DNA from: Bufo bufo
Taxonomy: Eukaryota > Chordata > Amphibia > Anura > Bufonidae
Assembly (NCBI RefSeq): GCF_905171765.1
Contig: NC_053395.1
Span: 186,328,156 to 186,392,155 of the forward strand
Length of the DNA: 64,000 nt
Direction: 5' to 3'
The notes under the pieces: model-generated
Seen by the model: only the letters and a program-made list of their open reading frames with translations
Databases searched by the model: none
Told to the model about the DNA's origin: nothing
Program-made: the position numbers and the translations under genes
Part shown: positions 33,967 to 43,283 of the stretch, one piece after another
Layout of the letters: each line of letters opens with the position of its first letter
How positions within the stretch are numbered: position 1 is the stretch's first letter

Positions 33967-34556
33967 TTTTTATGTAGTGCCAATCCAAGGGGTTGTAAAG
34001 GAAAAAAAAATGTTCATAATAAGCATCCTTTACCTGCAGACATTCCTCTTTTCACTTCCTCATTGTTTGTTTTTGCTCAGAAGTTGCTCTATTTCTTCTC
34101 TGTTCTGTTCACTTCCTGCTTGTCTGATTGTTACTCACCACCGTGAAGGGAGGCTTTACTGCGGTGGTCAGTAACGTGCTCACCCCCTCCTGGGAACTAC
34201 ATCTGTGTGGCAGGACGCTCTCTACGTGTTAGAGACATCAAGGAGATGTGAATTACTATGCGTGCTGCAATGCATACTGGGAAATGTAGTTCTTACATGA
34301 ACGAGCGCCGCAAGCCAGGAAGTGAATGAGAGAACAGAAACTAGAACGCCGGAGGTGATATAGATAAAGGAATTTAATAAGTATTTACTCGTTTTTTAAC
34401 AGAATCATTACACTATTCTGTTTTTCTACCTTACAAACATTAATTTTAGGCAACAAAAACTTTAATTGGAAGATTAAAGAGTTTGACTTGAAGATTTGTC
34501 AGCTGTTTTTTTTTTTGTTAAGGTTATCTGAAAGATGGGTTTAAAATATTTTGACA
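33967..34556 (+). other. hAT 3' non-coding region
   Basis: Lies between the transposase stop and the right terminal sequence. It holds a hairpin-forming GCGGTGGTCAGTAAC region and T-rich runs; no other gene is seen. Confidence 0.5.
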
Positions 34557-34618
34557 GGGGCGCAGTTTCAGTGCTTGCCATAGGCGCCATTTTCACTAGA
34601 TACGCCTCTGTACATGGC

Positions 34619-34804
34619 AGACACTTCCCCAGTGTCTATCCTGGTACCCCAACTCAACGTTCCCCAAGAAAAAGATGTCGTGTCTGTAGCAGGAGTGGAA
34701 TAAGGCGTGACACCCGCTATTTCTGTCCTAACTGTCCTGACCACCCAGCCCTATGCTTAGGGGAGTGTTTCCGGAAGTACCACACACAGGTACACTTAGC
34801 ATAG
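34619..34804 (+). pseudogene. piggyBac transposase C-terminal Cys-rich end
   Basis: After the second TACATGGC copy the piggyBac gene resumes with FPSVYPGTPTQRSPRKRC, then RVCSRSGIRRDTRYFCPNCP and CLGECFRKYHTQVH before a stop. The CxxC...CxxC...C...H pattern is the cysteine-rich DNA-binding tail typical of piggyBac enzymes. It is the missing end of the gene at 26620-28120, 6.5 kb upstream. Confidence 0.9.
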
Positions 34805-36906
34805 GGATTGCATCTCACAGGACAGGCACACAGGGGTTTTAGGGCCCTTACACTCACAGCTACTGCAAACCTCTCCTTTCACCTGGGACAAAGTGCATAA
34901 TGTACTTCGCCACATCTCTGGGCGATTTGCGCTTTACTCATTGTCCCATGGGGAAGGAGAGGTTTATCCTCTAAAGGTAAAAAAATAAATAAAAAAAATC
35001 ACAGGTAAGCAAAAAAGTTAATGTTCTGTTTCAAAAGTTCAATAAAGTTTATAAAAGTTAATGTTCTGTTCAAATGTTATATAAAGTTAATGTTAATAAA
35101 TTTATTGCGTTGCCTGTTTTTTGTTTTTTTTACCTTCTAGGTGGACCAAGCGATCAACCAGCTGCAGCACTGATGTGCATTCTGACAGAAGCATTGCGCT
35201 GCTGTCAGATTACACAAAGTAGGTGTATGCGGCGCTGTAAGACGAGATTTCTCCTCTGCAGTAAAAAAGATACGTTTGCCGAGGCTTGTGAGCTGAGGAG
35301 GTGGCGGTGTTCATATACTTTGGCAAACACTTTGTATAAAAAAAAATAATAATAATCCCGGCAATGATTTAGTCATCCACATTGATTGATGTGAATGGAG
35401 AAATCTGGTTTGCCAGGGCATACGGGCTAAGTGGGTTTGGATGTTGGGCGGAGCTCCTATGTCCTGGCAGACGCCTTTCCCCTCCTTTTTTTTTCAAACA
35501 TTTTTTGGCAGAGATTTTTTCATCCACATTGATCGATGTGAATGAAGAAATCTGTGCCGTTCATTTTTTCTTTCAGCCCAGAGGCTGAACGGAAAAAAAA
35601 ATCTCATTACCCGTATGCTCAATATAAGGGGAATAGCAGAAACTCCTAATGCTGGCCATACATGTAATGATTGCGGAGACCCTCAAATGCCAGGGCAGTA
35701 CAAACACCCCACAAATGACCCCATTTTGGAAAGGAGACACCCCAAGGTATTCGCTGAGAGGCATATTGAGTCCATGAAAGATTTAACTTTTCCCAAGTTA
35801 GCGGAAAGGGAGACTTTGTGAGAAAAAAATAATAATTTCCGCTAACTTGTGCCAAAAAAAAAAAATCTTCTATGAACTAAAGGTACTTGTTGGACTTTCG
35901 GCCCCTTTGCCCACCTAGGCTGCAAAAAAGTGTCACACATGTGGTATCGCCGTACTCAGGAGAAGTAGGGCAATGTGTTTTGGGGTGTATTTTTACATAT
36001 ACCCATACTGAGTGTGAGAAATATCTCTGTAAATGACAACTTTTTTTAAAACAAAATTATACAAAGTTGTCAATTTACAGAGATATTTCTCTCACCCAGC
36101 ATGGGTATATGTAAAAATACACCCCAAACCACATTGCCCTACTTCTCCTGAGTACGGCGGTACCACATGTGTGACACTTTTTTGCAGCCTAGGTGCGTAA
36201 AGGGGCCGAAAGTCCAACGAGTACCTTTAGGCTTTACAGGGTTGTTCACAATTTAGCCCTGCCCAAAATGCCAGAACAGTAAACATACCCCACAAATGAC
36301 CCCATTTCGGAAAGTAGACACCCCAAGGTATTCACTGAGGGGCATAGTGAGTCCATGGGAGATTTTTTATTTTTTTGCCAGAAGTTAGCAGAAATGGATA
36401 CTTTATTTATTTATTTTTTTCTCAGAAAGTGTCCTTTTCCGCTAACTTGTGAAAATTTTTTAATCATACATGAACTCACCATGCCCCTCCGCGAATACTT
36501 CGGGGTGTCTTCTTTCTAAAATGGGGTCATTTGGGGGGTATTTCTACTATCCTGGCATTCTAGCACCTCAAGAAACATGACAGGTGCTCAGAAAGTAAGA
36601 GCTGCTTCAAAATGCGGAAATTCACATTTTTGTACCTTAGTTTGTAAACGCTATAACTTTTGCGCAAACCAATAAATATACACTTATTGGATTTTTTTTA
36701 TCAAAGACATGTAGCACAATAAATTCTGACACAAACTTGTATAGAAATGTAATTATATTTGAACAATTTAACCAGAGAAAGTTAAAAATACACTTTTTTT
36801 TTGAAAATTGCGGCCTATTTTGATTAATATCGGAATGTATCGGAATGCCGATTTGTAAAAAAGGGCCTGGTCACTAGGGGGGTATAAACCTGTGGTCCTT
36901 AAGTGG
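34805..36906 (+). other. piggyBac 3' region with large palindrome
   Basis: Non-coding. An imperfect palindrome spans about 35870-36235: AAAAAAGTGTCACACATGTG (35925-35944) pairs with CACATGTGTGACACTTTTTT (36164-36183), and CAGAGATATTTCTC pairs with GAGAAATATCTCTG near the centre (about 36045). A second pair of related blocks (CAAATGACCCCATTT, 35715 and 36294) flanks it. This probably belongs to the transposon's 3' end. Confidence 0.6.
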
Positions 36907-36910
36907 TTAA

Positions 36911-37321
36911 TAAATATAACCTTATGCTATGCACTAAAAGGAGGCATTGGTATACAGTTTCATCAAAGAGCATAGGCCCACTTACCGCAACAAGGTTGCC
37001 TCTTAAAGTGGGGACCTACTCTAACTTTAGCGCGGCACTGCGCAGCGACCACTGTCACCTCCACACTGTGCCAGTAGGCGACGGGTCCCAATAGCCACAC
37101 AGCACCCTCACTGTGCGGCAAAGCCACCTTGGCCCTGGGTCCCATCGCTCCACCAGCACAGCACAAAAGCAGCCATGGCCACCGCTCAGCACCGCATAAT
37201 GTGAACAGGTGCAAAGGGCTAACCTGTTCACAAACTCTCAGGAACTCCAACTGAGAGATGGTAGGAATTTATAGACCCTTAGCAGACTCCTGCCGATTAA
37301 AAACACCTGGGTCAATATTAA
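36911..37321. other. Sequence right of piggyBac
   Basis: Non-coding. Includes GCCACACAGCACCCTCACTG and related text; no element terminus apart from the inverted repeat below. Confidence 0.35.
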
Positions 37322-37511
37322 TATTGTGCTGAAAAGCCATGTTTTATTATGCTGAAAAACAGTTGTTATATCAAAAGCATAGTATTGAGGATGTGCCGTC
37401 CAGATTCACTCTCACTCGTTACATTTATTGACTTATTCTCTTTTTCCCCAATTCTGGATCAGCACTCCTCCCCATTTTGCCCAGGTGTTTTTAATCGGCA
37501 GGAGTCTGACA
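37284..37511. repeat. Hairpin and right arm of piggyBac-flanking inverted repeat
   Basis: CAGACTCCTGCCGATTAAAA (37285-37304) pairs with TTTTAATCGGCAGGAGTCTG (37488-37508 region). Between them, 37322-37422 is the reverse complement of the left arm 25876-25976. The larger inverted unit was therefore present before piggyBac inserted. Confidence 0.7.
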
Positions 37512-38038
37512 TGGTGAATCCTACAATGCTCTTTAGCGTGTTCGTGAAGACTGGATTAAATGTTTGACCATGTGCATCCGGCAGAATGGTGACACATCGA
37601 ACACGTCATGTAAAGCTCTTTAGGAAACTTTGATCTCACAAGTCCTAAACAGGAAAAGATAGGTCAAAACTGACACTTTCAATGTGCTTCTGAATAAATT
37701 CTAGCCAAGACTGATATGTTATATGACCCCCTTTCCACTGGAAAAACCTGAGCTGAATTCAATATGGCGGATTTTAAAATAGCGTCGAAAAACATTTCCA
37801 CTGCCAAATAATGCAGCCTTCCTCCCAATTAATACTGGAAGACAATTTGTGGACCACATGATTTTCGTGCCAAAAACCAGGTACAAGCGTTCCCGATAAC
37901 TGGCTAGTAAAATCAATTAGCCGATGAACGAGCAAACATTATCAGGATGAAAGATGCTCGATTATCAGCAGTACATCTCTCTATGTAATCTGGGTTGTGC
38001 TGCCGATAATCAACAGCACATCCCAGTTTGCATCGGCC
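37512..38038. other. Unassigned sequence
   Basis: No gene. It contains a partial palindrome (GATTATCAGCAGTACATC / GTGCTGCCGATAATC, 37958-38012). Confidence 0.35.
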
Positions 38039-38169
38039 ATAGTTCAGAAAATGTAATATATTGATACATACAACATTAATCTACTTATATTTTTTCTCAT
38101 CCATAGGGTGAGAAAAAATATAAGTAGATTAATGTTGTATGTATCAATATATTACATTTTCTGAACTAT
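38039..38169. repeat. Perfect 61-bp hairpin
   Basis: The arms 38039-38099 and 38109-38169 are perfect reverse complements with a 9-base loop (TCCATAGGG). The arm runs from ATAGTTCAGAAAATGTAATA to TATATTTTTTCTCA. Perfect arms imply recent origin or continued correction. Confidence 0.9.
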
Positions 38170-38513
38170 TGGTGCATATATGTAGAATTGTCACAATGAA
38201 GCGTGGTATATGATTAATGTCCTATATGGGGTAGATTAGGAATGAGAAGAACATAAGGAGATAATGCTGTATATATGTATTTATAACACTCTTCCTAACT
38301 GTCAGTATACTTATATATAACTGTCATAATGAAGCGTATTATAGCACTAATGCCTCATGTGGGGTAAATCTAGAATGCGATAAAGGCATTCAGTGTGAAT
38401 AATGATTGATAGGAACATTAGTAGTATAATGGTCCGGTCCACATTTTATTGGAGACCCGAGAGGGTGTAAATATAATGAAGGTCCCAAATAAAAAAACAT
38501 ACTACAGTATATG

Positions 38514-38550
38514 CCACTGAGGAAGGAAAGTTTTCCGAAACGCGTTTGGC
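38514..38550 (+). ncRNA. Hammerhead-like core, degenerate
   Basis: CTGAGGA is followed by a GGAAAG/TTTTCC stem and GAAAC, close to the hammerhead layout CTGATGA-stem II-GAAAC. A partner for stem I is not evident. Confidence 0.3.
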
Positions 38551-38610
38551 ATGGACATTTACAGTGATCTGTATTCTGGAAAAACACACTTGATATTCTC
38601 CTAACAGTAA

Positions 38611-38938
38611 GGATCCATTCACACGTCCGCAATGTGTTTTGCGGATACACGGAGACACGGATCCGCAAAACACGGAAAGCGGCAATGTGTGTTCCGCATT
38701 TTGCGGACCGCACATTGCCGACATAATAGAATATGCCTGTTCTTGTCCGCAATTGCGGACAAGAATAGGACATGTTCTATTTTTTTGCGGAAACGGAAGC
38801 ACGGATGCGGAAGTGCGGATCCGCAAATGTGGATGCGGACAGCACATTCCGTCCCCATAGAGAATGAATGGGTCCGCATCCTTTCCGCAAAATTGCGGAA
38901 AGGATGCGGACACATTTTGCGGACGTGTGAATGGAGCC
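38611..38938. mobile_element. PIF/Harbinger-type MITE
   Basis: Ends GGATCCATTCACACGTCCGC and GCGGACGTGTGAATGGAGCC, flanked by TAA (38608-38610 and 38939-38941). The core has CCTGTTCTTGTCCGCAATTG paired with TTGCGGACAAGAATAGGA. Confidence 0.8.
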
Positions 38939-40044
38939 TAAAAGGTGAGGCGCTATTCCATTTAGAAGTCTGGCATGGCCAAGTATACAGAGCGTATGCG
39001 TGAAGAACTTACAGCCGGCACACTGAAGGTTGCAAATGCCGAGACACAGTGGGGAAGCGCGGTAAGATAATATCAGCTCTAGCCCTCGGCTATGTCTATC
39101 AGCAGAGACATGGTAAGAGGAATTAAATTATGCAACAGCATTACAACATGAATGAATAACCCTGCGACTTAAATAGCGCAATTGGGGTGATTGACTATAC
39201 AAACTGAACGGCAAGCGATATTTCTTAGCCTGCTGGTATATCCAAGCTAACCAGCATACCTTTGTCTACAGCGCTCCTCCATTGGCAGGAGGCATTTAAA
39301 CTAACCTTTACAACCTTTCCAATATATATCTATCTAAAAAGGCGGCCACGGACACACAGTGGCACAAAGAGCAATAATATATCAAGAGTGAAAACATCTA
39401 AAAAGCAGATACAGATCATTAATTTAATATTGCGTGCGTGTGCGCCGCACACAAAATGTTTTAAAAGGACCGCGACCATATACTCTTTTTATGATTTTAC
39501 TATATGTGATTGTCTATATTGTATTAACTTTTGGATAATTTTATTGCATTTATTAAATATATACCAATACTGTGAGCCAGCCACTTTTTGTATTGATTCA
39601 TTTCTACATTACATTATACACTGCTCGTATCCAGGGGTTATGACCAGTGTTCCCTCTAAGCTGCGCGGGTGGGCGGCCGCGCAGCAATTATTGTGGCCCC
39701 GCTCACAATTTTATAATGCCCGCTCACTCAGCTGTGCCGGCCCCCAGCTGATTCCCCTGTCTGTTTTGCAGGCTGACGCCGCCCGCCGCACGGTCAGTTC
39801 ATTTACAATACCTGACTGTGGGCTGCCGGTGGGCGGTGGCTAGTATTCAAATAGGGGGGCGGAGTCCCGGACCCGGTGGAGGCAGAGAGGGAGTGCGTGC
39901 TGTGCGGCGCAGGCTATGTTGACGTCACGTCACGTCACATCTGATCTGAGTACCCTGCGCGCCTGGCCGCCTGCTAGCTGGTGAGGTGAGGGCATATAAA
40001 AAAAGAAGTATGTACCCCCCCTGTCCCACAGTGCTACGAATCCT

Positions 40045-40745
40045 CTGTTGTCCCCTGTATTACCCTGATACCCCTCAGTTATATAATATATCTGAGGGGT
40101 ATCAGGGTAAATTATACAGGGGGTAATATAACTAGGGGTATCAGGGTACATGAGGGGTAATATAACTGAGGAGGGCTAGGCTACTATCAGACATTATACA
40201 GGGGTAATATAACTTATCTTACCCCTCACCCCTGTATTATGTCCCTGATAGCCCTCCTCACTTATATTACCCCTGTATAATGTACCCTGATAGATACCCC
40301 TTAGTTATATTACCCCTGTATAATGTACCCTGATAGATACCCCTTAGTTATATTACCCCTGTATAATGTACCCTGATAGATACCCCTTAGTTATATTACC
40401 CCTGTATAATGTACCCTGATACCCCTCAGTTATATAATCTAACTGAGGGGTATCAGGTTAAATTATACAGGGCGGGGTAATATAACTAAGGGGTATCAGT
40501 GTACATTATTATACAGGGGTAATATAACTAAGGGGTATCAGTGTACATTATTATACAGGGGTAATATAACTAAGGGGTATCAGGGGACATTATTATACAG
40601 GGGTAATATAACTTAGGAGGGCTATCAGGGGACATTATACAGAGGTAATATAACTTATATTACCCCTGTATAATGTACCCTGATACCCCTTAGTTATATT
40701 ACCCCCGGTATAATTTACCTGATACCCCTCAGTTATATTACCCCT
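40045..40745. repeat. Alternating-orientation tandem array
   Basis: Units of about 46-60 bp based on TATTACCCCTGTATAATGTA and CCCTGATAGATACCCCTTAG occur first in one orientation, then the other, then back again, so the array can fold on itself at several scales. Four near-identical units lie at 40250-40435. Confidence 0.85.
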
Positions 40746-40752
40746 GTATAAT

Positions 40753-41152
40753 GTCCCCCATAACAGTGTGTCCTCCACAGGTCCCCCATAACAGTGTGTC
40801 CTCCACAGGTCCCCCATAACAGTGTGTCCTCCACAGGTCCCCCATAACAGTGTGTCCTCCACAGGTCCCCCATAACAGTGTGTCCTCCACAGGTCCCCCA
40901 TAACAGTGTGTCCTCCACAGGTCCCCCATAACAGTGTGTCCTCCACAGGTCCCCCATAACAGTGTGTCCTCCACAGGTCCCCCATAACAGTGTGTCCTCC
41001 ACAGTTCCCCCATAACAGTGTGTCCTCCACAGGTCCCCCATAACAGTGTGTCCTCCACAGGTCCCCCATAACAGTGTGTCCTCCACAGGTCCCCCATAAC
41101 AGTGTGTCCTCCACAGATCCCCATAACAGTGTGTCATCCACAGGTCCCCCAT
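40753..41152. repeat. 28-bp minisatellite, about 14 copies
   Basis: Perfect or near-perfect tandem copies of a 28-bp unit (CCCCCATAACAGTGTGTCCT then CCACAGGT). No spacers are present. Since 28 is not a multiple of three, all three minus frames give the same 28-residue repeat in open frames; these are not genes. Confidence 0.95.
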
Positions 41153-41185
41153 AACAATACCCAAAGGAAAAAAACTATTTTAAAA

Positions 41186-41590
41186 ACCTGCTGTTTCTCT
41201 AGATGGCCTTATGTTTATGGTAGTGGTAATAGAGTCTCAAGGGTCTATAAAAGCAGCTACACTATTTTTACAGACCTTTGAGACTCTATTAACACTACTA
41301 TTAACATAAGGTCATCTAGAGGAAAAGCAGGTTTTTAAAATTCTTTTTTTCCCCCCCTTTAGGTGTTAGAGCAATCTAATGAAAGTTATGTTTTAACACC
41401 TAAAGAGATGAAAAAATAAATAAAAACCTACGGTTTCTCTAGATGACCTTATGTTGATAGTAGTGTTAATAGAGTTTCAATGGTTTGTAAAAATAGTTGC
41501 TTTTATAGACCCTTGAGACTATTACTTTTCCTTATTAAAGCAATCAAATGAAAGTTATGTTTTAACATAAGGGTCAGAAACTGGGTTTTG
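41186..41590. repeat. Three inverted copies of a TCTAGATG block
   Basis: A block of about 110-150 bp (AAAACCTG...TTTCTCTAGATGGCCTTATG) occurs at 41186, in reverse complement ending near 41340, and again forward from about 41425. The first two form a long imperfect hairpin. Confidence 0.75.
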
Positions 41591-42060
41591 TTTAGCCTCT
41601 TGGTTATTAGTTTTTCTATGTAAGTTCTCTGGATCAAAGATTTTTTTTCCCTGTATGGTTTATATATGGAGAGCAATGTCCAGTGATAACAGAGAGGACT
41701 ATACTGTATATTGTACGGGATGGCGCAGAGGTTTGTATGCTCTTTGAAGTGACAATTATCTTAGGTTTTCCTATCGCCCACCTTTGATGGCGCTGTGCCC
41801 AGCTCTGAGCCGATCCCGCTCAGCAGCTGCGAAGGCTTAGAGGGAACACTGGTTATGACCATCCTGCAATCCATCAGCGGTGGTCGTGCTTGTACAGTAT
41901 AGAAAAAAGCACCGGCCTCTCTGGTGGCCGGAACTGTGGAAGCGTGCATAGGCACCCATGCGCTGCGCAGTCCTGCCAGCAAGCGGTGTGATCAAACCCT
42001 GCCTTCCCTTCCAGAGCGGTGCTGCAGAAGCCTCCTGCCTGGACAGGGCTCCACAGGGAT

Positions 42061-42446
42061 GGGCGCTTGAATCCCCACTATCTGCTCAGCATCACTTAAA
42101 GGCCTTACAGCAAGCAGCACAGTCATTTACTGCCTCCCCTTCCAGAGCGGTGCTGCAGAAGCCTCCTGACAGGCCAAGGTTCCACAGATACGGGCGCTCT
42201 GCGTCAGATAAAAGAGCAGGCAACTGGGCAGGGAAGGTGCAGTGCTGTAGCCTAAGACATCTACAAGAAGATGATATGAGGTGGCCAAGTGGCAGCCTGG
42301 TAAAATATTGCCTATACAGATGTTATAACAGAGTGTACTAGACCTGACTCATTCTCTTTGTTACCCCAGGAGAAGAACCCACACAACCTACTAATTTCAC
42401 TTTGACAAGTTGTTTTGTACTGCTCCTGGCACGGACCCCTCTTATG
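42061..42446. other. Unassigned sequence with direct repeat
   Basis: TTCCAGAGCGGTGCTGCAGA occurs at 42010-42029 and 42139-42158, marking a diverged direct duplication of about 130 bp. No gene is seen. Confidence 0.45.
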
Positions 42447-42734
42447 TACAGTTGTGTTCCAAATTATTCAACCCCCAATGCTGTAAAGGGTTTTAGGGAA
42501 TTTAGTGTACATTTGTAATTGTGTTCAGAATGAAATCTTACAAGGACTTTTTAAAGAACCAAATGCAACTAAAATGACATCAATTGTTTTTGTAATACAG
42601 TATTAAATGTTTTTTTTGTGATTTCTTCATTGACACAATTATTCAACAGAGGTTCATTCAAGTGTTTTCGATCAGGTATTGAAAACACCTGTGGATGTCA
42701 AGGAGCAGCAATCAAGCATAATAAGCACCAATTA

Positions 42735-43045
42735 GGGCCCTTTCACACTTGTGGCAGGACGGATCCGACATGCTGTTCACCATGTCGGATCCATCCTTCC
42801 GCTATTTCGCCGTGCCGCCGGACCGCCGCTCCGTCCCCATTGACTATAATGGGGACGGGGCGGAGCTCCGGCGCAGCACGGCGGTGCACGGCGAAAGCCC
42901 CCGGACTAAAAAGTCGGACATGCAGGACTTTTTAGTCAATGGGGACGGAGCGGCGGTCCGGCGGCACGGCGAAATAGCGGAAGGACAGATCCGACATGGT
43001 GAACAGCATGTCGGAACCCGTCCTGCCGCAAGTGTGAAAGGGCCC
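42735..43045. mobile_element. Harbinger MITE in Tc1 5' region
   Basis: Ends GGGCCCTTTCACACTTGTGG and GCAAGTGTGAAAGGGCCC, flanked by TTA (42732-42734 and 43046-43048). The core is a strong palindrome (CCGCCGGACCGCCGCTCCGT with its complement). Confidence 0.85.
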
Positions 43046-43111
43046 TTAGGCAGATTTAAAAGGACTGTGATACTCAGCTCCTTCTAGACATTTACTGGTG
43101 TGTTTACAAAC

Positions 43112-43283
43112 ATGGTGAAGTCAAGAGAATGGTCCAGGAAGACAAGAGAAGAGGTGATCTCTCTTCCCAGGAAGGGCAATGGCTATAAGAAGATTGCAAA
43201 GATGTTAAACATACCAAGAGACACCATAGGAAGCATCATTTGCAAATTCAAGGCAAAGGGCACTGTTGAAACGCTACCTGGTC
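43112..43283 (+). pseudogene. Tc1 transposase, N-terminal part before LINE
   Basis: Encodes the first helix-turn-helix of a Tc1 transposase: MVKSREWSRKTREEVISLPR, then GNGYKKIAKMLNIPRDTIGS and FKAKGTVETLPG. The frame is open up to the LINE insertion at 43284. The gene resumes at 44637 after a TGGTC duplication. Confidence 0.88.

Larger units (their letters stand above)
28129..34610 (+). mobile_element. Large hAT transposon with intact transposase
   Basis: 6,482 bp with a perfect 8-bp duplication TACATGGC (28121-28128 and 34611-34618). The left end is CAGGGGCGTAGC; the complement of the right end is CAGAGGCGTATC. The transposase gene is at 31306-33966. The 3.2-kb left part holds a GC-rich segment (28129-28560), a T2 MITE, a Harbinger MITE, a TTAA-flanked repeat and a 24-bp minisatellite. 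It sits inside the piggyBac transposase gene, which resumes right after the duplication. Confidence 0.93.
25981..36906 (+). mobile_element. piggyBac transposon carrying a hAT insertion
   Basis: TTAA flanks both ends (25977-25980 and 36907-36910). Ends CCACTTGCCGTCACACTAAC and TCCTTAAGTGG share the CCACTT start. The element is 10.9 kb only because a 6.48-kb hAT sits in its transposase gene; without it about 4.4 kb remains. The 3' non-coding part (34805-36906) contains a large palindrome centred near 36045. Confidence 0.88.
38170..39599. repeat. Penelope-like non-coding region
   Basis: No coding frame of note. It has two diverged copies of a block (GTCACAATGAAGCGTGGTAT at 38190 and GTCATAATGAAGCGTATTAT at 38323), then CTGAGGAAGGAAAGTTTTCC followed by GAAACGCG (38518-38545), which resembles the hammerhead core found in Penelope-like elements. 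A Harbinger MITE interrupts it at 38611-38938. The assignment to Penelope is inference. Confidence 0.35.
39645..41851. mobile_element. Non-autonomous hAT built of satellites, 2.2 kb
   Basis: A perfect 8-bp duplication GTTATGAC (39637-39644 and 41852-41859) and perfect ends CAGTGTTCCCTCTAAGC / GCTTAGAGGGAACACTG. There is no transposase. The interior consists of a GC-rich 5' part with GACGTCACGTCACGTCAC (39911-39928), palindromic TTATATTACCCCTGTATAAT arrays, a 28-bp minisatellite and inverted TCTAGATGACCTTATG blocks. Confidence 0.93.
39600..42060. repeat. GTTGTCTCACTTC-family repeat split by hAT
   Basis: TTACATTATACACTGCTCGT (39609-39628) and, after the hAT, TGCAATCCATCAGCGGTGG (41864-41882) and AGCACCGGCCTCTCTGGTGG continue the same repeat seen at 6390-6560. 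The limits are not resolved. Confidence 0.55.

Noticed and set aside
34535..34804. Separate small zinc-binding gene of 89 residues
   Set aside because: Its first 28 residues are the hAT terminus, and the remainder is the displaced C-terminus of the piggyBac transposase.
38632..39003. Overlapping frames of 60-155 residues on both strands
   Set aside because: They mirror each other because the Harbinger MITE 38611-38938 is a palindrome.
39262..39843. 193-residue plus-strand frame with hydrophobic stretches
   Set aside because: It runs from AT-rich non-coding repeat across the exact left end of the hAT element at 39645, so it is not a natural gene.
40753..41152. Possible CRISPR-like array of regular 28-bp repeats
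   Set aside because: The units are directly joined with no unique spacers, and the sequence is eukaryotic.
40635..41164. Overlapping minus-strand frames of 128-168 residues with repeated TLLWG/HTVMG motifs
   Set aside because: They are all three readings of the 28-bp minisatellite; there is no start context or non-repeat domain.
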